Both the position numbers and the translations under genes were made by a program. DNA of 64,000 nucleotides, taken from positions 11,305,001 through 11,369,000 of the forward strand of contig NC_083385.1 of assembly GCF_031755915.1 (NCBI RefSeq), written 5' to 3'. Under the pieces are notes generated by a model. That model did not search any database. It saw only the letters and a list, made by a program, of their open reading frames with translations, and was not told the origin of the DNA. Position 1 is the stretch's first letter; each line of letters opens with the position of its first letter. Below, in pieces: positions 49,170-61,672 of this stretch. The DNA comes from Ziziphus jujuba (lineage: Eukaryota; Streptophyta; Magnoliopsida; Rosales; Rhamnaceae).

Positions 49170-49840
49170 AACAGGCGACGCACTATTTAGATTGTGCGTC
49201 GTCTGTTGTTTTCCCTTTACTTTTTAATTTTTTTTAATTCTTTTAAACAATCTAATTTTATTTCAACAATAAATAACCAGTAAAAATATTAGAGCGATAA
49301 AATTGAAATTTTTTTTTAATATATACTTAATAGGCGACGCATTATTTAGATTGTGCGTCACCTGTTCTCTCCTCCTATTTTTTTTTTATAATTATTTTAA
49401 TCAATCTAATTTTAATTCAACAACAAATAACCTGTAAAAATATTAGAACAACATAACTAAGTTGTTTTTTTTTTTTTGTTATATATATAAGAGGCGACGT
49501 ACCAATAAGATTGTGCATTGTCTGTTCTTTCTTTACTTTTTTTTTTAGTTCTTTTAATCAATCTAATTTTATTTCAACAACAAATAACCAAAAAAAATAT
49601 TAGAGCGCCAAAACTGAATTTGTTTTTTTTTTTTTTTTAATATAGTTCACAAGTGATGCACTATTTAGATTGTGCGTCGCCTGTTCTCTCCTCATTTTTT
49701 TTTTAGTTCTTTTAATCAATTTAATTTTATTTCAATAACAAATAACCCGTAAAAATATTAGAGCTCCAAAAATGAGCTGATTTTTTTTTTTATATAGTTA
49801 ATAGGCGATGCACTATTTAAATTGTGCGTCGCCAGTTCTT
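49170..49840. repeat. Subterminal ~160-bp repeats of the first CACTA element
   Basis: Five head-to-tail copies, with palindromic cores near 49173, 49333, 49492, 49652 and 49802. Each core reads approximately AGGCGACGCACTATTTAGAT followed by TGTGCGTCGCCTGTTC, then a T-rich stretch and TCTAATTTTATTTCAACAA. Arrays like these bind the element-encoded DNA-binding protein in En/Spm-type transposons. Confidence 0.8.
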
Positions 49841-49924
49841 TCCTCACTTTTTTTTTTTAAAAGTTCTTTTAAACAAGTACAAAACCATAAAAAAAACTGA
49901 GCTGGTTTTTTTTTTTTCAATTTT

Positions 49925-50640
49925 TTTATTTAAACATTTAGAAATCCATAAAAAAAAAAAAATCAAATAGGGTCATACCAAAAATTGAACCTAAGACCTC
50001 CTACACTCTCAAGGAATTATCACACCACCAAGCTAAATGACTTGAATAATATAATACAACAAGAACTAACTAATATAGTTTTAGTCAACGCATTCTTTTA
50101 AGAAAGAGTCGCCAAATTGATGAAAAGGTGATGCATTCTTCAATAGCCTTTTCTTTTTCTTTTTTTCAATTTTTTTATTTAAACATTTAGAAACGCATTA
50201 AAAAAAATAAAATCAAATAAGACCATGCCAATATTTGAACCCAGGCCCTTTCACATCTCAGGAAATCACCACACCACCAAACCAAATGATTTGGATGTAA
50301 TAATACAACAAGAACTAGCTAATATAGTTTTAGGCAACGCATTCTTTTAACAAAGAGTCTCTAAATAGATGACATTTTTCAACAACTGCATCACCTTTTC
50401 TTAATTTTTTTCAATTTTTTTATTTAAACATGTACAAATCAGATAGTGCCATGCCAAGATTTGAACCCAGGACCTTTTACATTTTTAAGAAATCACCAAA
50501 CCACCAGGCCAAATGACTTGGATGTAATAATACAATAAGAACTAGCTGATATAGTTTTAGACGATGCATTCTTTTAACAAAAAGTCGCCAAATATACGAA
50601 AAGGCGATGTATTTGTCAACAACTGCGGTGCCGTTTCACC
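49925..50640 (-). repeat. Three ~245-bp repeats with tRNA-like A and B boxes
   Basis: Each copy contains, on the minus strand, a box A-like motif (TGGCCTGGTGG at 50511-50501, TGGTTTGGTGG at 50284-50274, TAGCTTGGTGG in the first copy) and, about 45 bases downstream, a box B-like GGTTCAAAT (50467-50458 and 50241-50231). The plus strand ends each copy with an ACGCATTC..GAGTCGCC subterminal motif. Confidence 0.55.
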
Positions 50641-51881
50641 CAACCAATTTTTAATTTTTTTTCAATTTGAAAGTTGGTTTTAGTAATATTTTTAAATTTG
50701 CAAAATGCTTTTTGTTTTTAATTTGTACATGAGTAATCAACAAAACTAAATAAAGATTAAAAAAAAAAAAACATGGAATAGGTGCCGCATTTTAATGGAA
50801 TTGCATCGCCTGTTCCTTCAATTTTTTTTTTTATTTTTTTAAGAAAAAGCAATTTAATAGACTTTCAATTTTTTAAAAACAAGCTATCATTGCCCACAAA
50901 CACATAAAAGTTAAACTCATTTGACATACGTATGTAGATAAATTGGTCAATAAATGCTTGTTGAATTAGAATTCTATATTTGGTACCCTATCTCAAATTA
51001 GATCTTGAGATATTTTGTGTCTCGTCTATACACATATATGTAAATAATTGAAAAGAGCATTGACAAAACTATTTTCTATTTTTAGATCAATGGAATTTAT
51101 ATTCATTGGATTGCTACATGAATATATTTGTTGATGAACAATTAAAAAACTATTTAAAGATAATAAAGAAAATATAATAAATGGAACAGACGACGCTTTT
51201 TGACCATAATGCGTCGCTTGATCCCACAATTCAAGAACAAATGACCCTTATTGAAGAGAATGCGTCGCCTGTTCGCAAAAATTTTAAAAGACATGTAAAT
51301 TTTATAAAGAATAAAGGTGTACTTAAAAAATAGAAAAATAAACAGCAATCTCGATATTTTGCTTCGTATTTTTAAGAAATATTTTCAGTTTTTATTTGTA
51401 GATGAAAAATAAAAAATTAATCAAAGAAAAAAAAATGAAATTGATAGAAAAGGCGCATTTTTGCCTTTTGTTTGAAATTTTTTGGCGCGTTTTAAAATTT
51501 TTACATGCGCCTTTGAATCCTTTTTCTTTTTTAAAACTACATCAAGTACGTTATCTAATAGATATCAGATTTGGAAGCAATCTAAGAGAGACTTGAAGAG
51601 TAGGATATTTCGGTTTTCATTTTTCATTTGCTTATGTTGTTGTCGGCCGGGAAGCTGGATTTTTCTATGTTACCCTCGTGATTGTCTTGGCTTCTTCTTT
51701 CTTTGTCTCCATCGTTTAGGTAAGTTTCTTTTTCTTTGTGGTTGGCAGAGACATGAGGCGGGTTGATTTTTTTTATTTTTTCTCATTTTAACCGCAGGTT
51801 AGGTTCGTTGGGTTTTTCTTAATCTTGCTTTTGTGGAAATTTTGTTTGTGATATTGATTGACATTATTTTGCTAAATTCAA

Positions 51882-52109
51882 CAAGTATTTTATGTTGAAG
51901 ATCAACTTGATTTAAGATGGTCTGTTGTTCTAACTTCACCACAATATCGTACTTTTGTTGAAGAAGATGTACTTTGAGATACTATGATGGTTCACAATCC
52001 ATTTGTCATATAATTGTCAAGTATCGATGAAAATGATAATGAGGATGAATGTGAGAGTGGTTATGTTTGTAATGACTGTGGGGGAGAAATGTACTTCGCC
52101 AAATCTTAA
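51882..52109 (+). pseudogene. CACTA transposase (TNP2-like) C-terminal exon remnant
   Basis: One frame reads QVFYVEDQLDLRWSVVL followed by TSPQYRTF, then an acidic tail (DENDNEDECESG). The pattern QVFYV.D....WSVVL..P is characteristic of the region near the C-terminus of plant CACTA TNP2-type transposases. Two in-frame stops (after VEEDVL and after NPFVI) break it before the final TAA at 52107-52109. The catalytic domain is absent. Upstream (51600-51760) is a non-coding exon-like stretch with a good donor (CGTTTAG before GTAAGTTTC at 51720), so the deletion may have joined a 5' leader region to the last exon. Confidence 0.65.
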
Positions 52110-53127
52110 GAACAATGGTAATATTCTTTAAATTTTCACCTACTAAATACAAATTTAATAATGATTAATATTTTATTTATTTTGCATAAGTATTAATAAT
52201 TTTTTTAATTTTTTCATATGCAGTATGAGGGTATAATATTGTCAACAAGAGGATGTCCACTTCCATCTTAATGAGTATGCATTTATGGAAGTTTAATTAA
52301 TATTAAATTTGTTATGAAAAAATACAATAGTTTACAAATTATGTAAAAATATGTCAATGAGATAATATTTAATTTATTTAATAATTAATTTGTTATGACA
52401 AAATATTTATTTTAAATTTTTGTATTCTAATTATTTTGGATGAAACTAGTTTTAGTTTTTTTGTATTTTAATTATTTTTATATTTTTACTATTTTAATCA
52501 CTTTCCACAAAATTAAAAAAAAAATTTTAAAAAAAGAAGGGGTGATGCATTAACACATAACAACATCGCGTAATATATTTGGCTACCTTTAATTGCCTAT
52601 TTTTAGCGACTCATATATTTATCGATGCTTTAAAATAAGTCGCTAATAGCTTTTTTAGCAACTTTCCCGAACAGCGTCGCTAAATAATGCGTTGCTATTA
52701 GTGGACCAACAAATTTGACACATTACTGAGAGGGTCGCTAAAAATGCGTCGCTAAAAATCTGATGGAAAATTGACACATTTGATAAATGCGTCGCTAAAT
52801 AAGAGAATTTATTAATGCGTTGCTAAATAAGCGATTAATGCATCGCTAAATAGGCGATTCATTAGCGACGAATATATTTAGTGACGTTATATGAAATAGT
52901 CGCTAATATATTTTTAACGACATTATGGTGAAGCGTCGCTAAATAATGCATTGCTATAAGTCAATATGCGTCTCTAAAAACTTAAAGATAGGCGACTCCC
53001 ATACTACGCCGCTGGTTGGCTTATTGCATGAGCGACAGGATGTTAGGCGACGATGTGCGATACGTTGTTGTTTATTTTGTGCGACGCATTTGTTGCGTCA
53101 TTTATCATTGTGATTCTAGTAGTGCAT

Positions 53128-54958
53128 GAACATAACAGAAGCTTTTTTCTTTTTTCTATCTTGTTCTTCTTCTTCATCTTCTTCTTTCTCTCTCTTTTAT
53201 TTATTTATTTTTTTAATAACTTTTGGATTTTGAATAGAGGTGTCAAGATGGATTGGACAACATAAACACAGAACAAGCATAGCACATTAAAATTTACGAA
53301 ACATGCCACCAACTATATTGTGCTGAGCACAAAACACATTCTAGAACATGCCTTGCTAGATATTGCACAAATCCATGACGGACCAAACACATCATGGACT
53401 CATGCCACAACTAACATGAATAATATATTATATTGGTTTACCTATATGTTTCATTGTTTTGTTAATATGTTTGAATTAATCAATATAATAATTTATTAGA
53501 TTAATTTTTATTTACTAATTAATTTTTTAATTCTTTTTACTATCATTTATTTTTTCCCTTAGAAGTTATATAATTGATTAATTAATTATCTAATTTTCCT
53601 CTTTTATGTAAATATTAATAACCTAATAAATCATAAAATAAGCTTATTTTAGTGAATTTTAGTTATTTGTTATATTTACTTTATATAATGTATTAATTTC
53701 AAACAAAAAATAATTAAAATAAATAAAAAAAAATGTTAACACAAAAACAAAATGAGTTAGCCCAACCACGAATGCGCTGGTGAGCAATGCAATACATAAA
53801 TGGGTTGGTACAAGTACGATAAGGTACATAAATAAACTGACACATATACGACACAAGCACAAATTAGCCAACATTTAATTTTGAACATTAATGTAACGGT
53901 AAAATACAAAATTTCATAACTTCTCAATTTCTATGCCAAATTAAAAAAAAAAAAGGAAACAAAAATACAAATAAATATATCAAATATCTTTCATTTTAGT
54001 TTTCATTGATTACTTATATCATTATTTCATTAGATAAATTTAACATAATTTGCCATGCAAATTGCAGAAAAATAAAATAATTCCCATGTGGGGTAATTCA
54101 TTAAATTTATTAATTTGTCAAAGCTACATAATTTGAAATATAAATATAAATTGAATTACCACTTTTTCAAAATACTTAAGCAAATGAGAAGTGAATTTTC
54201 ATTTCTTTTATACTTTTCTCTAACATTCCTCCCTTACATATAGATAAGCTTTTTTTGAGCTTCTTTTTGTATCTTTTATGTGTTTTTAATTTTTTTTTTA
54301 AAGAAATTAAGTTTTGAACACAATACTTCTTGAATTACTGGTTTTGGTATTAAGTTGAAGAATTGCCACTTCTCCGAAAAGCTTAAAATCTTGAGAGAAG
54401 TGGCAATGCAATTTGGAATGTTAGAGAAAAATATAAAATAAATGAAAGTCTACCTCCTATTAGTTTAAACTTTTGAAAGAAATGATAATTTAACTTGATA
54501 TTAAAGTCAGAGATCCAAAAGATTCTGATTTAAAACTCAATAATTTTAACTAAAAATTAAAACACATTTAAGGATCCAAAAAAAAGTTTTAAAGAAGTAG
54601 ACCTACATATAAGGAGGGTTAAAGAAAAAAATAAAAAAATATATATATATATATGAAAGTTTACTTCCCATTAATTTAAATTTTTTAAAAAAATTGTAAT
54701 TCAACTACATAAAGCAAAAGATAATAATACGAAGAATTTGATATTGGATTATTTGATTATTTTAAATTCAAAGATATCATTAAATTTTCTTCATGCTTTA
54801 AAATATCACCAATATTTTCTCCCATATAATTTCATTCTTTATAATTAATATCATCTACACTTTCTTTACCATATAAGAATGCTATTTGTTATCCTTAAAA
54901 TATGCCTTTTAATATTTTAAAAAGTACATAGGGCAAGGCAGGCCGAGCCTTACCCCTC

Positions 54959-54994
<36 letters not shown>

Positions 54995-57836
54995 CAGTAT
55001 GGTGGATGGCATTAGTTGTTGATGGATAGTGACAACAAAACTAACAGCTGCAGAGATTGTCTTGTCCCGTCCCATGTCTGTCTCAATGCTGTGATGTCTT
55101 TTTAGTGAATTTGTCTGAATGCTCTGTTCACCATGCCACTAGCACCGCTATTTTGATTTGCTGCGCCTAAAAAACATGCATATTAGATACCAAAAATTAA
55201 AAGTAATATGTAATAAATAAATATACAACAAATCTTATCATATCAGTCTACTAAGATTATGCTAAGATTTTTAATTCTAAATATTGGATTTATTCGAACT
55301 TGTTTAATTAGATTAAATCAATTTTTAACACTATTAAATCTCAAAGGTTTATTTAATAAGTTTTTAATATAATACTATAAGATTGATCTAATAATTAGAA
55401 ACCGATTATATATCTTTGTATCTATATAAAATTACATTATAGTGGTTGGTGAGAAATCATAAAAGAAAAATCTCAATCAAAGGAAGGGGAGACCAATCTT
55501 ATCAAATGCGGTGCTATATCAACGTAATTACCAAATGGAAGACTCTCCATTCACACCACCCCCCCCCCCCCCCCCCCCCCCCACCAAAAAAAAAAAAAAA
55601 AGTGGAAGACTTTCTAAAATCAAATTCATCCAATTAACGAAGGCCGCGGGAAATACTCCAATAGTCAAATGTCTTCTTCAATTCGTTACTGTTAGCATAT
55701 GATATTAATACGTTATAAGAATTTCGTTCTTTTTTTTTTTTTTTTATGAAATATAAGAATTTCGTTCTAGTTACCAAAGACCTTTAATGACCTTATTTTC
55801 CGTGAATAAAATCTGTAAAAGAACTCTGTTTTCAAGCAAGAAAGAGTGTACAAATTGTTCTGCTATACATATGCAAATGGATACAAAATATCAGCATCCC
55901 CATAGTGAGAATGGATCCGAATCATATTTCATAATGTTTATTTGCTTTTCATTCACCAATAAACACACACACACACACACACACAAATTTATTATAAAAT
56001 AATTGGAAAGAATCCAAAAGTCAAGTCAAACAACACACAAGCCACCAAATCTATGGTGGGTCCCAACCACTTGTCTTTGTCACTCCTAGACCTTTTAACC
56101 TAATAAGGTAAAAAATGAATTAGCAAACAATGAAAGCTCCAAAATAAGTGCACACAGAGCCTCCACTCCCCACTCCCTTTTAAATAAAGAATCTTCCAGA
56201 AAGTACGAAACGTGGTTGGCTCCTTGAACCCGGGAAGCAACATAAAAGATTAAAAAAAAAATTAAGACAACAATTATTTAATTGGTTTAGTTGTTAATTT
56301 TATAATTTAACGACAAAAGGATGTAACAGGGACAAAGTGCATTTGATTCTCTGTTGTGCCAGCTGTAGTGCACGAGCACTGCTGTTTGTGTTTTTTATAT
56401 CGCCAACGTGTCATAGTCTTTAATTTTTTTGATCAGCCAGTTTAGTGCAAAAGATTAAGAATCTCTTTAGGTACCTTTCGAATCCAAACGGTCGAAGATA
56501 TTATTATTCGAAGGCCAAGCATTGAAGTTGGTGTCATGGTGTGGGACCGACATCTATATACTTGGAGGAAATTAAAGTTGTCGCTTAGCCGTTCCAAAAA
56601 ATATTTAGTTCCTCAAGGCTGGTGAGCAGCCAAAAGTAAATATTTATGGTTTTCTTTATATAAATAAGTTGCTTTTGCAGTAATATGTATTTTTTTTTTT
56701 TTTGGGCTTTTGCAGTAATATTTATACCTTACCATGGAGAAAGTATTTTCTGTAAGATTATAATCATATATTATTTATATAATGGTTACATATAAATTTT
56801 TTTCTCACTGTAAAACATCAATAAAATTTTAATCTTAATTAGCCTTCAAAGTAGAGATAATATGTTAATTTATTATAATGTCCCTACACAAGTATTCTCG
56901 TGGCCTAGAAGCTATATTAGCATAAGTTATTGCAAGTTGTGGAAATATATCACAGCTACAAGCATGTGAATAAAGTAAAAAATCCTATGGATTCGGAATT
57001 TGATGGTCTTTAAATATTAAATTGTGTGGGATCATGATAATTTTTATGTTTAAAAACCATCAAATCTCAAGATCAGGTAATTTTTATTCTATAAATAAAG
57101 GATGAATTGTCATGAAAAGAAGAAATGAAGGAAAAAATAAAAATAAATAATTATTTTAAATTTCAAATTCTATCTAATTCGATGCGTGTAGATGTAATTT
57201 TTGAATAATAATGAAGAATTAAAGAAAAAAAAATTATTGAGATATTCAAAATCCCATCAAAATCATAGGCATAGATTATTCCAAGTTCAGATTGCCTGCT
57301 AGTAACCCCACCAGATTGTTTGAATATGAGAAAATTATTAACCATGGCACTCTTCTAGGCACTTTTTTTTTTTTTTTTTAATTTCTTTCTTTGTAAGTCA
57401 ACATTAATTAACGGTGTCATATCATATGTTATGGGCGGTCTCCTAGACACTATCTTCATACTTCGCAAATCAAACTTAATTAACAGGTCATGTCGATCAG
57501 CAGTTCGGCACTATCGTATATGGTCAACACTTTTTACTTTAAGGCGGTACGTGCCGAACATGGTTTCGTTGCTTCAATTTTGTGCATCAATCATCACCGG
57601 TGAATACTCTGCGATATATATATATATATATATATATGACGGTTATTATGGAAGTAACTATTTCTCAAGCGCAAAGGTCCAACATTAATCAACATGTGTT
57701 CATTATTCGCAACATTATGGCTCTATGGTAAGTTTCTGTCATTTTCTCATGATTCATGTTGCAATGCAGGCAGTACTTTGTGTTCCATTAGGAAAAATCT
57801 TCCTTTCACCGGTCGATGAACTACATATATCAATCT

Positions 57837-57867
<31 letters not shown>

Positions 57868-57881
57868 GATATGATTATGAT
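53128..57881. other. AT-rich intergenic DNA between the two CACTA elements
   Basis: No gene was recognised. There are a C homopolymer of about 23 bases followed by poly-A (55560-55598), (TA)n runs at 54961-54992 and 57614-57636, and (CA)n at 55964-55984. Two GC-richer stretches, about 55010-55170 and 56030-56650, have promoter-like composition but no frame follows. Confidence 0.4.
55560..55598. repeat. Homopolymer C run followed by poly-A
   Basis: An uninterrupted C run (about 23 bases) is followed by CACC and a poly-A run. Such a run is rare in DNA this AT-rich and its length is likely to be variable or mis-sequenced. Confidence 0.8.
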
Positions 57882-58269
57882 CATTATGCGAAAATTAAGC
57901 TCTAGCAATATACTATTAGCGGCGTTACAAAATAAACGCGTCTAAAAAAATAAAATCGCCATTCTGAAGTTAATATGTCAGTAAAAATTCGACCAATAGA
58001 CGACGCATACGAAAAATATCGACGTTAAGAAGTCACTAGAAACAATAACACATGATGCATCCGTTAAGAGTCGCTGAATATTCAGCCCAACAGAGTCGCC
58101 TTTAATAGAGCGCATATATTTTATATCAATTGTATTGTTTAAATGCTACACTAAAGAAAATTGTTAATCAATATGATTTTCTTTCAACTTTAAAAATAGG
58201 TAAAAATATTTAAGAAAAATAACAGAGCTGGATTTTATTTTATTTTTTTTTCGTTCCACATTATTAATA

Positions 58270-61200
58270 TCCGACGACGCATAACAAACTCTATGAGTCG
58301 TCTATTAAACTATTAATTTTGTTTTGGATTTTTGTAAATATTAATCAGTTGATTTTCTTTTAATTTTAAATAATAAGTGAAAATATTTAAGCACATCACA
58401 GAGATTATTATTTATTTATTTTTTACCAAAAATATATACATTCGGCGACACAAAGGCGTATTGTGAGTCGCTTGATGCCCTTATATTTATTTATTTTCCT
58501 TTTTCATAAAATATTAATCAATCTGATTTTTCTTCAACTTTAATAACCAGTAAAAATAGTTAAGAAAAATAACAGTGCTGGATTTTTATTATTTTGGAAC
58601 ACATATTATTGATATCAGACGACGTATAATCAATATTATGTGTCGCTTATTAATGTATTATTTATTTATTTATTTATTTTGTAAGTATTAAACAATTAAT
58701 TTTCTTTCAACTTTAAATAACAAGTGAAAATGTTTAAGCAGCATCATAGAGCTTTTTTTTTTGTTTTTTTAAAAAAATATTTGTATCAGGCGACGCATAG
58801 GTGTATTTTGCATTGCCTTACTCACTAATATATATTTATTTTTTTTTCATAAAATATAAATCAATCTAATTTTCTTTCAACTTTAAAAACCAGTGAAAAT
58901 ATTTAAGAAAATATAACAGTGCTGGATTTTTATTTTTTTGGAACACACATTATTGATATCAGGCGACGCATTATGCGTCGCTTATTAATTTATTAATTTT
59001 TTTTTTTGGTTTTTTGCAAGTATTAAACAGTTAATTTTCTTTCAACTTTAAATAACAAATGAAAATGTTTAAGCAGCATCACAGAGCTTTTTTTTTTTTG
59101 TTTTTTCTAAAAAATATTTGTATCAGGCGACGCATAGGTATATTTTGCGTCGCCTTATTCCCTTATATATATTTATTTTTTTCTTCATAAAATATAAATC
59201 AATCTGATTTTCTTTCAACTTTAAAAACCAATGAAAATATTTAAGAAAAATAACAGTACTGGATTTTTAATTTTTGGAAGACACATTATTCATATCAGGC
59301 GACGCATAATCAATATTATGTGTCGCCTATTAATTTATTATTTTTTTTTGGTTTTTTATAAGTATTAAATAGTTGATTTTCTTTCAACTTTAAATAACAA
59401 GTGAAAATGTTTAAGCAGCATCACAGAACTTTTTTTTTTTTCCAAAAAATATTTGTATCAGGCGACGCATAGGTATATTTTGCGTCGCCTTATTCCCTTA
59501 TATATATTTATTTTTTTTTTCATAAAATATAAATCAATCCGATTCTCTTTCAACTTTAAAAACCAGTGAAAATATTTAAGAAAAATAACAGTGTTGGATT
59601 TTTAATTTTTTAGAAGACACATTATTGATACCAGGCAACGCATAATCAATATTATGAGTCACCTATTAATTTATTATTATTATTTTTTTATTTTTGTAAT
59701 TATTAAACTGTTCATTTTCTTTCAACTTTAAATAACAAGTAAAAATGTTTAAGCAGCATCACAGAGTTTTTTTTTTGTTTTTTCCAAAAAATATTTCTAT
59801 CAGGAGACGCATAGGTATATTTTGCGTCGCCTTATTCTCTTATATATATTTATTTTCTTTCTTCATAAAATATTAATTAATCTGATTTTTTTCAACTTTA
59901 AAAGCCAGTGAAAATATTTAAGTAAAATAACAGTGCTGGATTTCTATTTTTTTGCAACACACATTATAGATATTAGGCGACACAAAACCACCATTATGCG
60001 TCGCCTGTTAATTTATTAATTTTTTTTTTGTTTTTTGTAAATATAAACAGTTGATTTTCTTTTAACTTTAAATAACAAGTGAAAAAATTTAGGCAGCAAC
60101 ACAGAGCTTTTTTTTTTTGGCTGCTTTACAAAAAATAATTTTATCAGGCGACGCATAGGTATATTTTGCGTCGCCTTATTCCCTTATATATATCTTTTTC
60201 TTTGTTCATAAAATATAAATCAATCTGATTTTCTTTCAACTTTAAAAACCAGTTAAAATATTTTAAAAAATAAGAGTGCTGGATTTTTAATTTTTTGCAA
60301 CACACATTATAGATATCAGACGGCTCAAAATATTCATTATGCATCGCTGGTTAATTTATTAATTTTTTTTTTGGTTTTTTGTCAATATTAAGCAGTTGAT
60401 TTTCTCTCAACTTTAAATAACAAGTGAAAATATTTAAGCAGCATCACAGAGCCTTTTTTTTTATTTTTTTCCAAAAAATATTTGTATCAAGTGAGCATAG
60501 GTGTATTTTGTGTCGCCTTGTTCCCTTATTGTTATTTATTTTCCTTTTTCATAAAATGTTAATTAATCTGATTTTCTTTCAACTTTAAAAACCAGTGAAA
60601 ATATTTAAGAAGCATAACTGTGTTGTTTTTAATTTTTTTGTTATATAAGGCGACGCACAATATGGTTGTGCGTTGCCTGTTACAATTTTATTTTATTTTA
60701 TTTTATTTGTTTGGTTTTTAGAAATATCAATCAATCTATTTTACTTTCAACTTCACATAACCAGTTAAAATATTTAAGAAGCATAACTGTTCTTGTTTTT
60801 GTTTTCTTTGCATTATTTGTATCAGGCGACGCATAATACGATTATGCGTCGCCTATTACCCTTTTATTTTTTTTGTTTTCAAAAAATATTAGTCAATCTA
60901 TTTTACTTTCAACTTCAAATAACCAGTTAAAATATATAAGATCATAACTGTGATGGTTTTTGTTTTTTTTTGTTTTTTGTTTTATTTGTATCAGGCAATC
61001 CTCAAGCATTTTGTGCGTTGCCTGTTCACCTTTTATTTATTTATTTATTTTTTCTTTTGGTTTTGTAAAAATATTAATCAATCTCTTTTACTTTTGGCAT
61101 CAAATAATCTGTTAAAATATTGAAGTAAATAACTGTGATGGTTTTTGTTTTTTTTTGCATTATTTGTATCAGGCGACGCTAAAGCTTATTGTGTCGCCTA

Positions 61201-61380
61201 TTCACCTTTTATTTATTTTATTTATTTTTGGGTTTTGTAAAAATATAAATCAATCTGTTTTATTTTTAACTTCAAATAACCAGTTAAAATATTTAAGCAC
61301 ATAACTATGATGGTTTTTGTTTTTTTTGCATTATTTGTATCAGGCGACTGTCAAGCATATTGTGCGTCGCTTGTTCACCA
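58270..61380. repeat. ~19-copy array of ~170-bp subterminal repeats
   Basis: Palindromic cores such as ATCAGGCGACGCATAATCAA with TATTATGCGTCGCCTATT recur at about 58272, 58443, 58616, 58786, 58960, 59123, 59297, 59458, 59630, 59800, 59974, 60144, 60316, 60486, 60646, 60820, 60990, 61168 and 61340. Spacing is 160-178 bp. Between cores lie TTTTCTTTCAACTTTAAA(T/A)AAC and GTGAAAATATTTAAG. In the middle (58616-60500) two subtypes alternate (..CATAATCAATATTATG.. and ..CATAGGTATATTTTG..), so the higher-order unit is a ~340-bp dimer. Confidence 0.9.
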
Positions 61381-61672
61381 TTTATTTTAATTATTTTTAA
61401 TATTGTAATATTGTTTGAATTTTTGTAAAATTGGTATGTTAAAACCAAAGTTCATGCAAAACAAATATTACCTTATGAGCGATTTTCACAAATTTGTCTA
61501 CGATATTTTATATGTACAAACAAAAGCTATTAACAAAAGCTAGCTATTTCACTACCATGCATAGATATTCATTGGTTTGAGATACTTGTGTTAATACATA
61601 TACAAATAATCATAAATATTAATTATTACATAATGGAAATATGATGAAATCATTAAATTAATAATAATTTAC

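Larger units (their letters stand above)
48680..53124 (+). mobile_element. CACTA (En/Spm) transposon, internally deleted non-autonomous copy
   Basis: The left terminus is CACTATATAAAAATTG and the right terminus ends CTAGTAGTG, the reverse complement of CACTACTAG. Both sides are flanked by CAT (48677-48679 and 53125-53127), the 3-bp target duplication expected for CACTA elements. Left subterminal DNA holds about five ~160-bp repeats with GGCGACGCA..TGCGTCGCC palindromes (49170-49840), then three ~245-bp repeats (49925-50640). The right subterminal region (52540-53100) repeats TGCGTCGCTAAATA. A decayed transposase exon lies at 51882-52109. The left 150 bases match the left end of the second element at 57882. 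Confidence 0.9.

Noticed and set aside
58270..61380. Regular palindromic repeats resembling a CRISPR array
   Set aside because: The repeats are whole ~170-bp units without unique spacers, lie in a plant CACTA element and have no cas genes.
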